DNA of 64,000 nucleotides, from positions 248,001 through 312,000 of the forward strand of contig QYRS01000011.1 in the NCBI GenBank assembly GCA_006503535.1. The letters are read 5' to 3'. Shown one piece after another: positions 23,063 to 37,100 of the stretch (its first letter is position 1; every line of letters begins with the position of its first letter). A model generated the notes under the pieces. That model worked only from the letters and a program-made list of their open reading frames with translations. It ran no database searches and was not told where the DNA came from. The DNA is from Arthrinium phaeospermum. Its lineage: Eukaryota; Ascomycota; Sordariomycetes; Amphisphaeriales; Apiosporaceae. Position numbers and translations under genes: made by a program.

Positions 23063-26000
23063 CTTGACGAAGGTTCGGCGAAGTCTGGTGGGTGATTGGA
23101 ATGGCAATCCGAGGTCGACGGCGACGACGTAGAGTGGACAACGGGGCAGAGAAGTGTGGACAAGGTTCGACGAGGGACTGGTCAAGAAATTGGCGAACGG
23201 GTCGCTGGCTTCAAGATGTAGCGCGTCTCGCTTTTCTCTCTTCTCTTTTCTTCTCTACGTGTGCAATCGAGTCGAACGGCTCAACGATTACGACGACGGC
23301 AAATGTGGAAAACTGGCTACGGCTGATTCTCCCGAAAGGTTGTGATTGACTGAAGAGCCCTTACAGACCGATAGTTGAGTATCGTCTATCTCTTTTGAAA
23401 ACTGCTCTTCTTCTCCTCGCTCGCACGCGCGCTCCCGTGGGGTTTAAAGTGTGTCTTCTTGACTCGTCTGGACGTAGTTGGTCATTTGTATCGCTATGCG
23501 GGTCATGGAATGTGATGTGGTGAAAGAGTGCGGCCAGGGCCTATTAAATTAGTCTGGATACACGAGAGTACCAGATATGGGTGATGCGCTCGTCCTGTAA
23601 AGTAGGCGACGCGACTTTGGGGGAATGGGTTGAAGATTGGCGATTGTTGAGAAGCTTGAGCAAGCGAGGGGTTGATGGAAATGATGGAACAAGAAATCTG
23701 GGAAAAAAAGGAGGGGGAGGGCGAGGTCAAAAGCTCGGGCTGGGCCTGCTGGAGAGTCTGGGCTGTCTGGGCTGGTAGAGGGGACGGGAGTGGGAAAGTG
23801 TGAAGAGGGACGAGGGACCGACGGCCAGAAACACACAGTATCGCGCCTTACTGTATAGCAGAGCTGGACATTGCAGTGACGGCCGGACAGTGCAGTGAAT
23901 AAACAGGGAAGCGAAAGAATGTACACACACCTACAGTACTGTACTGAATGGGTCTCTCCCCTCCCGCACGCTGCTGTTGCTGGCTGCTGCGCAGGCTCTG
24001 GGCCCCCCAAATCTACTAGGATTGCGGGTGTGCCGTATGTGTTGTCTCTCGAGGGTGTCGGGTCTTAATGCAATTTGTACTGTGGGTTGGATTGATGGCA
24101 TTGAATGCTTTTTGGGGCTGCCTTAAGGGTGCTGTGGTTGTACTTTTTCTACGTGCACCTGCATGAATTGTACTTTGAGTTGCCTGTGTCAGCTTTGCCA
24201 GCAGCTACCCAATTCTCCTCACTCCCCTATAAACGAGTGCGACGCCAGGCCGCAATGCAAATTGGGGATTACCAGCAACAGTCAGCGGGGGGGGAGGAGG
24301 AATGTACCCCCAAGGCACTGTGTTTTTTCCCCTTCGATTGTAGCCCGATCCGAGCTTGCGCGGGCGCAATTGGGAGGGACAGAGGGAGGGAGGGGGAAAA
24401 CTTTCTGGAGGGGCAGAGACAGAGAGCGGAGGGGGGGTTGGCTGAGTCGATACGATGGGCGAAGAAAACGATAACTGTGGAAGGTGGACAACCAAGCCCC
24501 TCGAGTTATTCGTACAGTGTGCACAGTAAGATTTGAGCAGCCCGGAGAGAATGTGCGAATGTTACGAGGGGCATTCAATACGGTCAGGTCTTGGAGAGAG
24601 CTGTGCGTGCATGTGGTTTAGCGCATCAAACCCCCCCTGGACAGCGAACCTACGATTTAGTGGACTTCGTGCTTCTTGGAGCCTTTTTTTTTTACAGACC
24701 GACCCTGCTATTCCTGGTCAGTACCTACCTCCCACCTACAAAAGTAATTCATCTGACATGGCAGTCCTTTTGGCCATATGTGACAATTTATCGATGCAAG
24801 CGATCTCTGAATGAACACCATGATCCATGAGCCCCAAGAATGGTTTCCCAGCACCGCGACAGAAAAGATGGAAGGTGGGGTAGAGTTGTCCGTCCATACA
24901 TGTGTGAGGTATCGACTTGTGCCTCCAACACAAGTTTCTGGGATGACACTCTGTCCAATGACTCCAAACCAATACCGATAGAATCTTGTTCAGGCGGCTC
25001 CCAGACTGAGCACTTACCAGTCGCCAGTCAATCGATCATCGATAGACGACGTTTCCAAACCTTGAGATTCGCAGGAAGAACAGGCCTCACGTCCAGTTAG
25101 AGTGTACAGTGCCACTCGAATGCGAGAGCTTGCCCTACTAGAGGGACTCTGGTCGAACCAGTCACGCAACCAAGTAACACATCAGAGGGGGGGGGCAGCT
25201 TTTCCACTTCCCATGAGCTGGGGCACATTAGTTCACCGGGGAACATGCCCAAAGTCTACGACATCCACTAGGTAGCTTCATCCACTTTCCTGTCGCTGAT
25301 GTCCGCCCACCCAACCCGGTCTTCCAGAAAACAGATTGAAGAGAATACCGAGCTTCCATTTGGTCCTTCTTATTATCGTGCCAAAAGCAGCGACAGCCCC
25401 AGATAGGCTTAGCCGGCCTGACACGAGAAATTGGACTGGCGTCACACGCCTTCTACCTCGCCCACTCGCACACCATTCATTCCCTCTCTGCTTTCAAGAC
25501 GCATCATCGTCCATCCATCCCGTCGCCATTGATTAACCCGGCATGGCCCTCCTTCCGTGCCGTTGTGGGTGCACCTGTGGCCAGGTATGATGAAAGCGAC
25601 TGTCCAACCTCTCAGGCATCGCCAGCGCTCTTGCAGATTGTCACGCACACATGGTCAAGAGACCTGCCCCCCGCCTGCATACTGTACGGTATTGCCCAGT
25701 CAAGCCACGAGTGGCTCCCCTCCAAACACAGAAGCTGAGAAGTCAGTTTTTCTTCCATTGGCATGCTTCCATCAGCGTGGGTCATTATTCTTTTTGCTAT
25801 TCCCAAGGTCCCAGGGAAGAGGACAGGGGCATGCCAAGTGTGCCTCTTATGTGGTGGTGGTGGTGGTGCTGGTACGAGTACGTACCCCTCTGAACCAACG
25901 CCAGTGAGTGTCATCTATCTGCCCCTCGTTTCCTGTTCCTGGCCCCCCATTTTGATTGCTATTTTGGTTAAATTTCGAACTCCAATCGAGATAGACGCGT

Positions 26001-28295
26001 ATCATCATCCTTGGCCCCTCATCTTACTCAGAATCCCCTTGCCGCAAGACGAAGAGTTTTTAAAGGACGTAGTGATGAACCCCTCGCCTCGACATAAGGG
26101 GCGGCTGGAAACTTATGCCAATCTACTGTGCAACGTGCATACAACGCGCCCTGTACGTTCAATGCTCTCAGGTTGAACTACTGGGTGGACCGCGGAGCAG
26201 CCTCGCATAAGGAGGAGTCCCAGTGCATGCAACTAGGCCTTGGAATCCACTGTGCCTCTTTGCGAGCCAGGCAGCTCAAAGACGGCAAAACCCTCCCATT
26301 CCCCCAAAATAGCGTCAGACGACACCAAGCCATTGGACATTGATCGACGAACTACTCACCTGCATAGCCGATTTCCTAGGTGATTTGCCTTATACAGAAC
26401 CCATGCCGTAAAATGGATCCTCTCTGCATTCCCGGCGCGAGGCTGGTGTTGCCAGCTCACTTAATCATCCACAACAGTCGTGCGTCCGTCAACACCGCTC
26501 TGGCATACCTAGGAAAGTATTCAATACGCTGTATCAATATAGGCAAGTTATTCGACGTCGTCTACTGAATGTGGCCAGACCGCAACATCGCAACCCCCCA
26601 CATCAACAACACCCCGGCATGCGTTACTCGTGCCGCTCATTTGTCGCGAGGCTCGGATCAATAGTAGGATCCCGGAGACATGGGTTACAACATTGAGATG
26701 AGGGGTACGCGATAAGGTGTGAGAAGAAGCATGTGAGCTGAGCGGGGTGGTGGCATGCACCTTGAACAATCCGATAGCCACAATGGTGAGGGGTCAAGTC
26801 AAACGGTTTCATGGGCTCGTTGGGAAAGAGAAGCATGCTTGTCGGCAACATGAGACAAATCTGAACCTTATGTACATGATAAAATTGCACTGGCTATCGC
26901 GCTGCAATAACCGTTTGACTTTTGGCAGTGAAGTCTGTTTGGGAAAAATCAAAGTCACACATCTAATAGTCATGTACGAAGTAAGACAGTAAATAGTCTA
27001 ATACCCATCAACAACAACAGATTGGCTGGCTGGCCTTGGTATGGAAACTCAAGCTCCATGGAACAGCGTCGAGACGGGTTGGTAGGCTGGTAGCCGTTCT
27101 CTGCGCAACACAATGGTGCTTCTGGGTGAGCTGCATTAGGCACTATTGCGATGATCAGCCCTGGCACTGGAGAGTATACATCTCGACATCCATTACAGTA
27201 CCAGATATCAATGTCGGCATTCGAACCGCGATGGAGCTCGTCCACAAAGCTCCATCCTTGAAAGCAGATGATGGCAACTTGCATAGCTACATGTACCTAC
27301 TAAAAAGGTGTCGACCTAATTTGTTGGAGCTTCCTTCCAACAATTTTGACCTCATACATTAATTATAACATGAACCTCAGTCGTCGAAACCGAGAGGGAG
27401 TAAGCATGTCCTTCACCCGTTGCTGCACCCATCTCTTGCAATGATGCCCAAGGTTGCAAGCCCATTGAGCGTGTTACGGTTGCAACGGTATCGTTCCGGT
27501 TCTATCTGTGCCGACCCTTACACTCGAGCCCGTATCACGCACGAATCGAAGCATCGAAAGACAGTTTCAATTGTCGTCGGGGCTTCTGTTCGGGGCACAC
27601 ATAACCCACCAATGAATCCGTTCCGGCCCGGCGGCAGCATGGTCAAAGATTAATACGACACAGCTTGTCAATAATTGAGAAAACTTTTTCCTTCCACAAT
27701 TAAAGGATTGAACTTTGTGCCGTGGGTTGGCGAGGAACAGACATGGGATTTGCAGTTATCCTCAGGGTTGGTAAATTACTGTGTAAAGCCACATGCTCCA
27801 CCCTCCACGCCGACTACTGCCTTGGAATAACTGACCCATTGCTGACACGACGGTATAGCCGGAATGTGCTTTCCGACTTCCTAGGCCAACCTCAGGTGGG
27901 CGCCTGTTCCATGACAGCCGTCCCACTTGAAGTAATATCGCAACCTGAAGCTCAGACGACGCCTTGACGTTTCTCGCAGACCTTCAAAACATCCAGTCTC
28001 TCAGTGCCCACAATCAAGGGGCAGGCAATCATTCGAGAACAATTCGATCTCTCCGGCCCTTGCCTGCATGAGGGCTCAGGCTCATCCATCAATTACCGAC
28101 GGCAACGATGATGCGAACTGCATGTGTTAAAAAGCGACAAATCCACAACGCCTAGAATCATCGGGCAGTGAGGTGGAGGGATCGGGGTCAGTACGGAGAG
28201 GCCTGGCTGGGTCACGTCGCGTCCAAGGGATGAAGGCCGCGTCTGCTTCCGCAACGAAAGGCACCACCACCGCCACCACCTACTGCTAGCAGCAC

Positions 28296-28332
28296 CTACT
28301 ACTACTACTGCTGCTGCTACTACTACTACCAC
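28296..28332. repeat. Compound trinucleotide repeat (CTA)n(CTG)n(CTA)n
   Basis: Runs of CTA, then four CTG, then CTA again, in non-coding DNA; a CCACCG-type triplet stretch lies just before it. Confidence 0.85.
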
Positions 28333-31137
28333 CTCTTGTTTCCTACGCCTGCTTCTAGCCATAATGTTGGCTCTAGCCGTTTCGCGGATTGCTGTCCGGT
28401 AACCAACTGGTTTCGTGGATCTAGGGCGTGTAAGGCCTCGACATCCCCCATTAGGCCCCATTTTCGATAGTCCTGGCGGGCCCCGCCTAGGAATCGCGCT
28501 TCCTCGTCCTCTTCCCTGGGCTTCTCGGTGTCATCGCCGACTTCTGACGTGGACGAGGCCCGACGATACTCACCGTCCTTCGACTTCCCGATAGTCGCTG
28601 GCGGTGAGGTGAACAAGCCTGTACACAAACAATGATTGTCGGTGTGCATGGTGGGTTATTCAGCCAGTCTGCCCGCTTTCGTGCAGTCCTGGACCGAGTT
28701 GTGCATAGCTGTCAGCACGGTGCGAATCTGTCGTGACAGAAACTGACCAGGGGTAAAGAGAGAAAGTGGGCAAGGTTTTACAAACGTACTAAGGTAATCC
28801 CAGAAAACGAGGCCCTGGAGCTCGCGGGATCGATCCGGGCCCACGTGCGCGTCGAGCTCCTCTTCTGGTCACTAGCACGCGTCTTGCCGATCCGGGTTTA
28901 ATTGACCAGCTGCAGCTGGGGGAATGTACCGTACCCCATGCTAGTCGTCGCCTGTTAATCAGCCCATGCCCGGGAACCTTGTCGGCTGCCTTCGTCGCCT
29001 TGAAACCAGACCGTCATTCCCAGAGACTATGCAGGCTCGCAGGACGCTATTATGCGAACGCAGAGCTGCACTATATCGATAGAGGCATGCTAATAAGCCA
29101 GGGAAGCTGAAAATATCATGGCCGGTCTTGGCATCTCGTTGAGTTGTCACTCCGGTCTCGCTCGCTATGTCCCCTGACGATCACTATCCAAGGGGTGCGA
29201 ACAATACGACGACGTACTAATCTTGCGCTCCGGAGTTTGTTTGCGAAATACTGGGCACATCATACACTGCATCGCAGTATGATATCAGTCTGTGGCAACT
29301 ACCCAGTCTGACGCCATTGAGCGAAGCAAATAGCTTTGCTGCAAGGGACGTCACGACGTACCATTGTGGCCTGCGACATTATTAGATAGATCATTATGAC
29401 AATAGAAGTATCCGATGATTTCTTTTGCGGTAGTTTCTTTTCGTTTTAGGCATGTACGAAATTAGCATGTAGCCACTGACTCTGACCTTGCCGTGGATTT
29501 TATCGGTTGATTCTAGGCCACATATAAACTACATGTGGTAGCAGTGTGGTCGGTTTAATATTGTTCAGTTTGCTGGTCATCGAGTTGGACTTTGGCAAGA
29601 AGGCCATACTCGCTGGAGACCGCGCACCAATCGTCACACGAGCATATCTTTAGGTAGACCGATTGCCACATGTCATCTCAGCTGAATGTCCCAGCTTGCT
29701 TCTTGGTATGCGGCCTCCCGTGGGATCCGCCGACGTACCGTCCAGAGAAGCAATATAATAATCATGCCGGGACTGCTCCCCATCCGAAGGCGTTGAAAAG
29801 GGATTCCGGATGAGCCGGTTGGCCTTATCCAACGAACAAATGCGCCGGAAAGCAAATTGCCCCTGGAGGCAGACTTGTAGTAAGACACGGCCAATTTCTC
29901 CCATCGCCTCTCTCTCCCTTGAGTGGCAGAACCTGGTACCGCCACGGGGCTGCAAACCAACGCGTTGCCGTGGCAAGGTGTCCCATACCGATGATTGGAC
30001 GTCCAAATTCAGGCTCCTGAGCACATTTGGAAGAAGGGGGAAATTCTTCCAGTAAGCAAACATATGTAGCCCACTGCCAACCCCTCCTAGGCGTGGGGGT
30101 TGCCTCTAGGGCTCGATTCCGAAGGGTCATGAGAAAAAGCAAACGTATTTGACCAACCCCTGGAATGGCTAGATCTTGCGGGCGTGCGTTTGGATCTACA
30201 AGTAGGCCAGCTCGCATTTGTTATGTGCGGCCAAGCCTCGAGCAATAGCTTGCTTGGTAGCGAAAAACCGAACATATCAGCTGGCCGACCGGTGACATGT
30301 CAAACCCAAAGTTCGACTGGTTCTTGTATTGACAAGGGGGTGAGGTCGGAAACGAGGCCTTCTTGCTGCCCCAAGACCCAAGAGAATACCTGCGACCATG
30401 TTCATGCGCCGACAATGTCTTCTCCCGACCCGCGTCGATCAGACTCTGGAAGCCTTCTCAATACAGCTTAGCTCCCGGGCCTCTCCTTGACGGAGGTTCG
30501 TGGTTTCTCGGGGGTCAGTCAATCAAGCGCGGCCACCCACCACGAGATAATTTCCCCCGGATCCCAAAATGTAGCGCGCCCGGAGCCTTTTTGCGCCTTT
30601 ACTCCATCCATCCTCCACGGCTCTATTTCCAGCCGCCCCTCTTCCTCCCTGAGATCGGAAGGCTCTGCCGATGTGCAACGAATGGACAAAATGGTGCATA
30701 TATCACAGACGCCTGCGCGCTGGAGCACAGGTCAGAGACGCATATATCATTTGTGTAACCCCTGGTTGTTCTGTGTCGATGCTCCGTCGGTCCTATCAGG
30801 TGTCGCCTCGGTTGCATCGTGAGCGACCATAACCGCATCGCCGAGACAATTCTCACATCGTTCCCATTGTAAAGCCCGTCATCTATCATGCTGTTTCAGA
30901 TCGCCTGCGACGTTGTCCTCGGTCGGTAGGAATGGCATCATCCTATGGTACTGATGTATAGTGACGACTACTATAAGTCTCACAGGTTGTTCTTGGGAAT
31001 CCTCCGAGCTAGCAAGATTGGCGATGGCCCATCGTATGTAGGTAGGTTCGAAGGCGTTTCGGTTTTCTCAAACGAACCCTATCTTGCCTTTTTTTGTCGC
31101 CTCACCAGTCTTTTTGGACATGGTACGAAGTGTCGAC

Positions 31138-31157
31138 GAGACAAGACAAGACAAGAC
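31138..31157. repeat. Short ACAAG tandem repeat
   Basis: Three to four head-to-tail copies of the pentamer ACAAG within the gene-poor region. Confidence 0.8.
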
Positions 31158-31903
31158 GGACTGAGCAACTGCCGCACTCAATTGAGGGAGGACGAAGGTT
31201 GACACACCGCTGGGCAAACCTCCCCACACAGAGAGTGTTGCATCCTCGCCTTGACACAAAGGAATTGATCTCAGACACTGTTACCACAGGATGCATATGC
31301 ATGCATAGAAGTAGCGAGTAGTAGCGAGGTCTGCGTGCACACACATACATATGCGATGGCTACATATGTACGTATGTACATCAACCGGCTGGCTGTAAGA
31401 TACACAATGTCCCAGTTAGGTAGGAAGCGAACGAACATGGGCCCCTTGTGGAGCAGGCAGTTAGTGGAGAGCGAACTACCGTTCCTCGCGTTCCATGTAT
31501 TGTGCTCGTTGCCCCTCTCTACCTACCCTCCTACCCTGGCGGTGGTGGCAGGCAGTTGAGAAATATTAAAATCAGCGCTGTCATCCCTCGGAATAGCCTC
31601 AAATAATACCCGCTTTGATGCATACCCACCCCTATACAACTACTAGGCACAGCTGACTAACTCCTCTCTATGATGGAGACATGTGATATATCATGTATTA
31701 GAAGTCTGGTTTGTTGTCTAGTACAGTGGAATATTTCATATATGTGCCATTTACTATTGTCTACGTTGTGCCCCACGATACATACTGTACTCCTTCGCAC
31801 AGAACTCTGCAGGATGGGAAAGCAGTGGTCTCCATGGAATCCCTAGGTGGTGATGCCATTGCACCCTGCACGAGCCCGGCGGCGTACGTTCGAGTATACT
31901 CTT

Positions 31904-31930
31904 ACATGCATGTATGTATGCATGCATGCA
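31904..31930. repeat. ATGC/ATGT tetranucleotide repeat
   Basis: Alternating ATGC and ATGT units forming a short, nearly self-complementary microsatellite. Confidence 0.8.
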
Positions 31931-34177
31931 AAGAGAGATCCATAGCTGCGTGTGTAAGAGCGAGGCCCAATGGCGAGCAATCGCGCAGGTCTGTTTCGAC
32001 TATCAACTTTCATGTACGGACACGGAGGTAGCAGGATTGGGTGATGCAGCGGTAAAAGCTCGCAGGGAACGTGGGACCCCGGCACCCAACCTGGTAGGTA
32101 TGTAGGTACATGCCTCATTGGGTAGGTACATTGATAGCTGGAGGTCTAGTACTCCGTACATCGATACCTAGTGGTCGCTGGGAACGTACGTGTGCGACTT
32201 TCAAGAGCTCGTGTGCAGTCGTGTATCACTCAAAGAGAGAGGGTGAGAGATAGCGACGTTCCGGCCATTTTGCAAAATCCATTTGGCATGGGAGCGACAC
32301 AAGTCGACGGCGGATAGGAATCGATAGCGAGTGGCAGCTGTCTTGAGTTGAGGTTGCTCGAAGACACGGATCAGGGTCTTTCAATTTGGCTGCCCAAACC
32401 AATGCTTGGTCCAAACTCCCGCTTGTCTGCAGAGCACACCCGTCCACCGTTCGACCCCCAGGTTTAGGTAAGTGTCCCCAAGTGCCCAAACCGTTGCGCT
32501 GCGCGACGGATTTGGCGAGGATCTCTGCCCATCCATCCCGGGCTTGCACCAACGAGGAAGCACCGGCAGAAACTAGGTGACGAATACAGACATCTTCATT
32601 TAACAGCAGCTAGGTGAACCTCGGGCTCGGCGCACAATACGTAAGAGGATTGCACCAATGAGGCAAGAGAGGCGCGCAAAATCCTGACGCGGGCCCCCCA
32701 GAAACCGATGCGGGTAATATGTAAGCTCTGCGCGAAAGCAGCAGCAGAAGAAAAAAAAAAGAATACCAAGATACTTACTGGATCGCTGCGAGGGAAGAGG
32801 AAAAGGGGGGACCCCGGGTAGCGAAAGAGGGGTATTCGCATGCTGCAAGCGCAGAAAGAAACCCAAATTTTATGGATGATGCTCTCGACTAGTAGCAAGA
32901 AATAATAGGATGCTCCATGGGGACGATAACAACAACACACGACCATGGCAAAACAATAACCTAGCTGCTACTCTTACCAACAGGATGGTAAAACCAAATC
33001 AGACAATACAAAGGAAGGAAAGAAGAATCAATCTCGCCAAAAAAAGAAGAAGACGACAGCCAACCCAGGATCCGTTCGCTCGGGTCATCCATCCTCTGTC
33101 AATTGCATTGGCATCTGTCGCTTCCGTCCCTCAGCGCCGCGCTTCCACCCATCCAGGCAAGTTGACAAGGGGGGAAAAAATACGGGCCCCCATGTCCTGT
33201 GCCCCCCTCCCTCGTCCAGTGCCCAGCAGCTATCACCAAGTAGTGTTGCAGGCTTGCTCAAGGCGACCCGACACGCACCAGACAGGCCACCCAGAAGCTG
33301 CTCTGGCATGACCGGGTCCTTCTCCTCTTAAGTCTCTCTCACCAGATCAGGCGAATTGAAACTCCTTGCCTGCCTCTCTCCCCCCCCTACCCGCCCAGTC
33401 ACGAAGAGCGGCCAACCACTCAACCCATTGGTTTGGAACCATCATTTCACACTTTACGTGTAGAAATAATCTCCTAGCGCCCAGATCCAGCAATCAACGG
33501 CCAGCCAGAGATTGATTGAATCTTCCTTTTTTTTACTTCCCATTCATGACCGACCGGCGAGCGAAGAAGGAGTACATAGAACTGCTGTGGTCAATTCGAC
33601 AGTCCTTCCTTTTGGTCCACGGCACTTGCCCTGTCCTAATTCTTTCCCTCTCTCGCTAAACGCGCGCCCACACGCCTCGCTCGAATCAACGCCCCCTTTT
33701 GAGAGCCGGCTTCGAAGAGACGCGATCACCAAGGCAGCGATACCCATTTCCGAACAGCGTCTTTTTAATCACCGCTCCCCTCAGCTCCGTCGTCCGTGCG
33801 GCTGCACTTTTCCATCCTCGGGATTCCGTGCGGATCGGAACTTAAACTTACTTCGCGACCTTCATTTGCCTCGTAGGGCTGGCCAGCTTTCCTCCCCGAC
33901 ATCCTTTCTTTGTATACGTGTGTAGGGTCCAGGCGATGACTTGATCGCATCAACTGGCCCACCTCCTGCATTACGAGCCCGATGCGTCCGAGTCCACGAT
34001 GCTCATGACAATCAATCCAACTCCGGCACTGCGACAAACACAAACATCTAACACACTAAACTTGCGCTATCAGGCGAACACCAACGAGAACACCCCGGTT
34101 CCGCAGCCAACCGATCCGAGCCGGCGTCGTTGGGAAAGTCCAGCGGTGACGGCAAGTATTTCAAGCAAAACAATATA

Positions 34178-37100
34178 ATGAACGGAATCATGGGGTCAGC
34201 GCCCCCCGGCACCTTGTACGTGCGGGCACTCTACGACTACGAGGCCGACGACCGCACGAGTCTTAGTTTCCACGAAGGCGATGTCATACAGGTTATTACA
34301 CAGCTCGAGAGCGGGTGGTGGGATGGTGTTATCAACGGAGTTCGTGGTTGGTTTCCAAGTAACTATTGCCAGACCATCACGAGTCCAGACGAGATACCCG
34401 AGGCTATGCAGAACGGCGAGATAGCCGCCGCAGTGGACGACTTGGACGACCAGGGTCTGTACGAGGATGAATATGATCGCGACAATGAATCGGACCCGGA
34501 CGATTACAACGGATTGCCTCTGGAAGGGACGACAGAAACAGTAGTAAGGTCCGGCGGTGCCGATTTTTGGATTCCGCAGGCGACCACCGACGGTAGGCTC
34601 TTTTACTACAACACCATGACGGGCGAGAGCAGCATGGAACTGCCCCTGGAATCGCCGACTTCTTTTACCGAAAGTGGACCACGGGACCGGATGAACGTGA
34701 ACATGCCCGAGAAAACCAGGCCACCGCCGGAGATGATGGCACGCGGCTTAACGCAAGACGAGGATGAAGAGTCGGATGTCACTTCGTCATCTGAGTTGGA
34801 GGGTGAATCTAGTAGAAAGCCGTCACATAGCTCACTGGTAAGTCAAATTCCGGCCCCGGGGTTTCTTTGTGTGTGCGTGCGTGAGTGGAGGGGATGTACA
34901 ACCGTTTGTTGTCGCAAGTCTCGTGTGACCACCCAACTACCCACCTGTTAAACATGATACTCACATGGCCTTGAACCGTTCTAGCATTCACGTGCGCGCC
35001 GCGGGTATACACATGAAGGCGTTGGCATCTCCCCCGCGCCTTCCATGGATTCCATGAATGGCGCATCGCCCATGGCACGAACTCGAGCGGAAACCTATAA
35101 CCCCAACAGCCTTATGCCGCCAGGTGTAGGTCAAACCCCCATGCTGGCTTCGGCCACATCGTTCACCGGCACAAGCTTCAACCTTCCTCAAGCTGCCTCG
35201 ATTCCACGTTCGTTTTTCGACGATGGCAGTACCCCTCCGCTGACTTGGAATCTGCTTATCGCCAACATGAAACGAGCTATCGACCGTTACCGGGATACGA
35301 TCGCCAGCAACAGTCGTGCTGAATATGTTGCCCGAGCAGAAGATATCTCGGACCATTTGCGTCTCCTCTTGGCAGCTGGGTCCGGTACCACAGATAACCA
35401 CTCTGGTCAGCCGTCTGTCATAACCACCAACAAGGCGCTCTACCCTCATTTCCGCGACATGATGTCCAAGTTTTCCAAGCTTGTCATCTCTTCCCATATT
35501 GCCGCCGCAGACTGGCCTAATGCGGAGTCTGCTCAGAAGTGCATGCAAGAAGCGGATGGCGTGCTCCTCGGAGTTTTCAGTTTCGTCGAAGTGGCCAGGC
35601 AGCAGCGAGGCGAGGAGATACCACGCCTATTCCCCGGCTTCGTCATTGGGAGCACGACCGGAGGCAGCTGGCAGAACAATGCTCTTGGCGGTAGGGATCC
35701 AGTAATGTCCAACTTCCTGGAAGATGAGGAAGGGGCAACGGACCCTACCGCCTTTCTCGATGGTAAGCTCCTCGAGCGTCTGGATGAACAAAAGAGGATG
35801 CTCGTCTCCAGTATCAGAGAGCTCGAAAAGAACCTGGGACTCTCCGAAAAGGTTATCACCCAGTTCCGCCATGAGGTTCTCGGCAACAATGTCTGCATTG
35901 CCGGTGGCAGGGTATTAGAGATGTTCAAGCCGTGGATTTCCATGATCGAGTCTGTTGATCTGTCTTCCCTTGGGGACAATTTCCAGAACCCGCAGCTGGG
36001 CGACTTCAGTACCTACAAGCAGAGTTTATACGATAACATCTCCGACCTCCTATTGGGTTGCCAGGCTGTGGCCGGCCCCCTAGGCGATGAATGGTCCGAG
36101 GTTCGAGGGGAGTCGCTCGAAAGCCGGTTGGAGTATGTCCGGCAATGTGCGCGCGCCCTGGAGCAAAACTCATCGCATATTGGGTTTTCGCTGCAGTTGC
36201 TTTCCGAGCAGGTGCATCCGCCCCACCCACAACCGCTCGAAACGCGACTACGGAGCGATAGCACGTTTGATCGTGGAGACCTCCGAAGGAACGAATCCAT
36301 GCCTTACAACCCAGTTCACCAGAGGTCCGAGTCTCGCTCCATGGGCGGCAGGCCGCCGCTACAGACTGCACAGTCCTACTCTGAAGGCGATGGTGCAGCT
36401 CCGGCTACGAACAACTTCCGTAAGGGCGATCTGTCAAAAGTTAGGAAGATTTTGGGAGACGACCCAACGCCATCCGGTGCTATGTCGCAAGCCGAAGAAA
36501 CGCCGCCTTTCCTGCGTCTTGACCTCGAGAGCGAGCTGTCTTATGACATCAAGACTTCACCCCCATCTGTTAAGGGAGGGACCTTGTTGGCGCTGGTCGA
36601 GCAGCTGACACGCCACGACAAGCTCGATTCCAGCTTCAACAATACTTTCCTCCTGACATACCGTTCATTTACGTCTGCCCGCGAGATCTTTGAACTTCTC
36701 GTCAAACGGTTCAACATCCAACCGCCCGAGGGTTTGAGTAACGTCGACTACGAAATGTGGCGAGATCGCAAGCAGAAGTTGATCCGTTTCCGCGTGGTCA
36801 ACATCATGAAGAGTTGGTTCGACAACTTCTGGATGGAGGAGAACAACGATGAATCCAAACAACTTATCAGGGACGTCTATACATTCGCCAAAGACACCAT
36901 CAAATCCACCGAAACCCCAGGCTCTCAGCCCTTGATGGCGGTTTTGGATCAGCGTCTTGCTGGAAAGGAGATTTCATCTAAGCGCATGATCCAGACTTTC
37001 ACCAACAATGTCCCTGCGCCTATCATGCCAAAGAACATGAAGAAGCTGAAGTTCCTGGACATCGACGTGACCGAGTTTGCCCGCCAGCTGACAATTATCG

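Larger units (their letters stand above)
23063..34177. other. 11-kb gene-poor region
   Basis: No reading frame over about 140 codons and none with recognisable family features. It holds the promoter/5' leader of the C2H2 gene at the left and the 5' leader of cdc25 at the right (its true start may lie upstream of 34178). Simple repeats are present: a CTA/CTG compound repeat near 28300, ACAAG near 31140 and ATGC/ATGT near 31910. A weak exon-like pattern on the minus strand at about 28.3-28.9 kb is discussed in the findings. I do not recognise transposon proteins, long terminal repeats or AT-rich RIP-degraded DNA. Confidence 0.5.

Noticed and set aside
33512..33925. Open frame of 137 codons upstream of cdc25
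   Set aside because: Starts without a plausible ATG context and has low-complexity Arg/Pro/Ser composition; more likely leader or promoter DNA.
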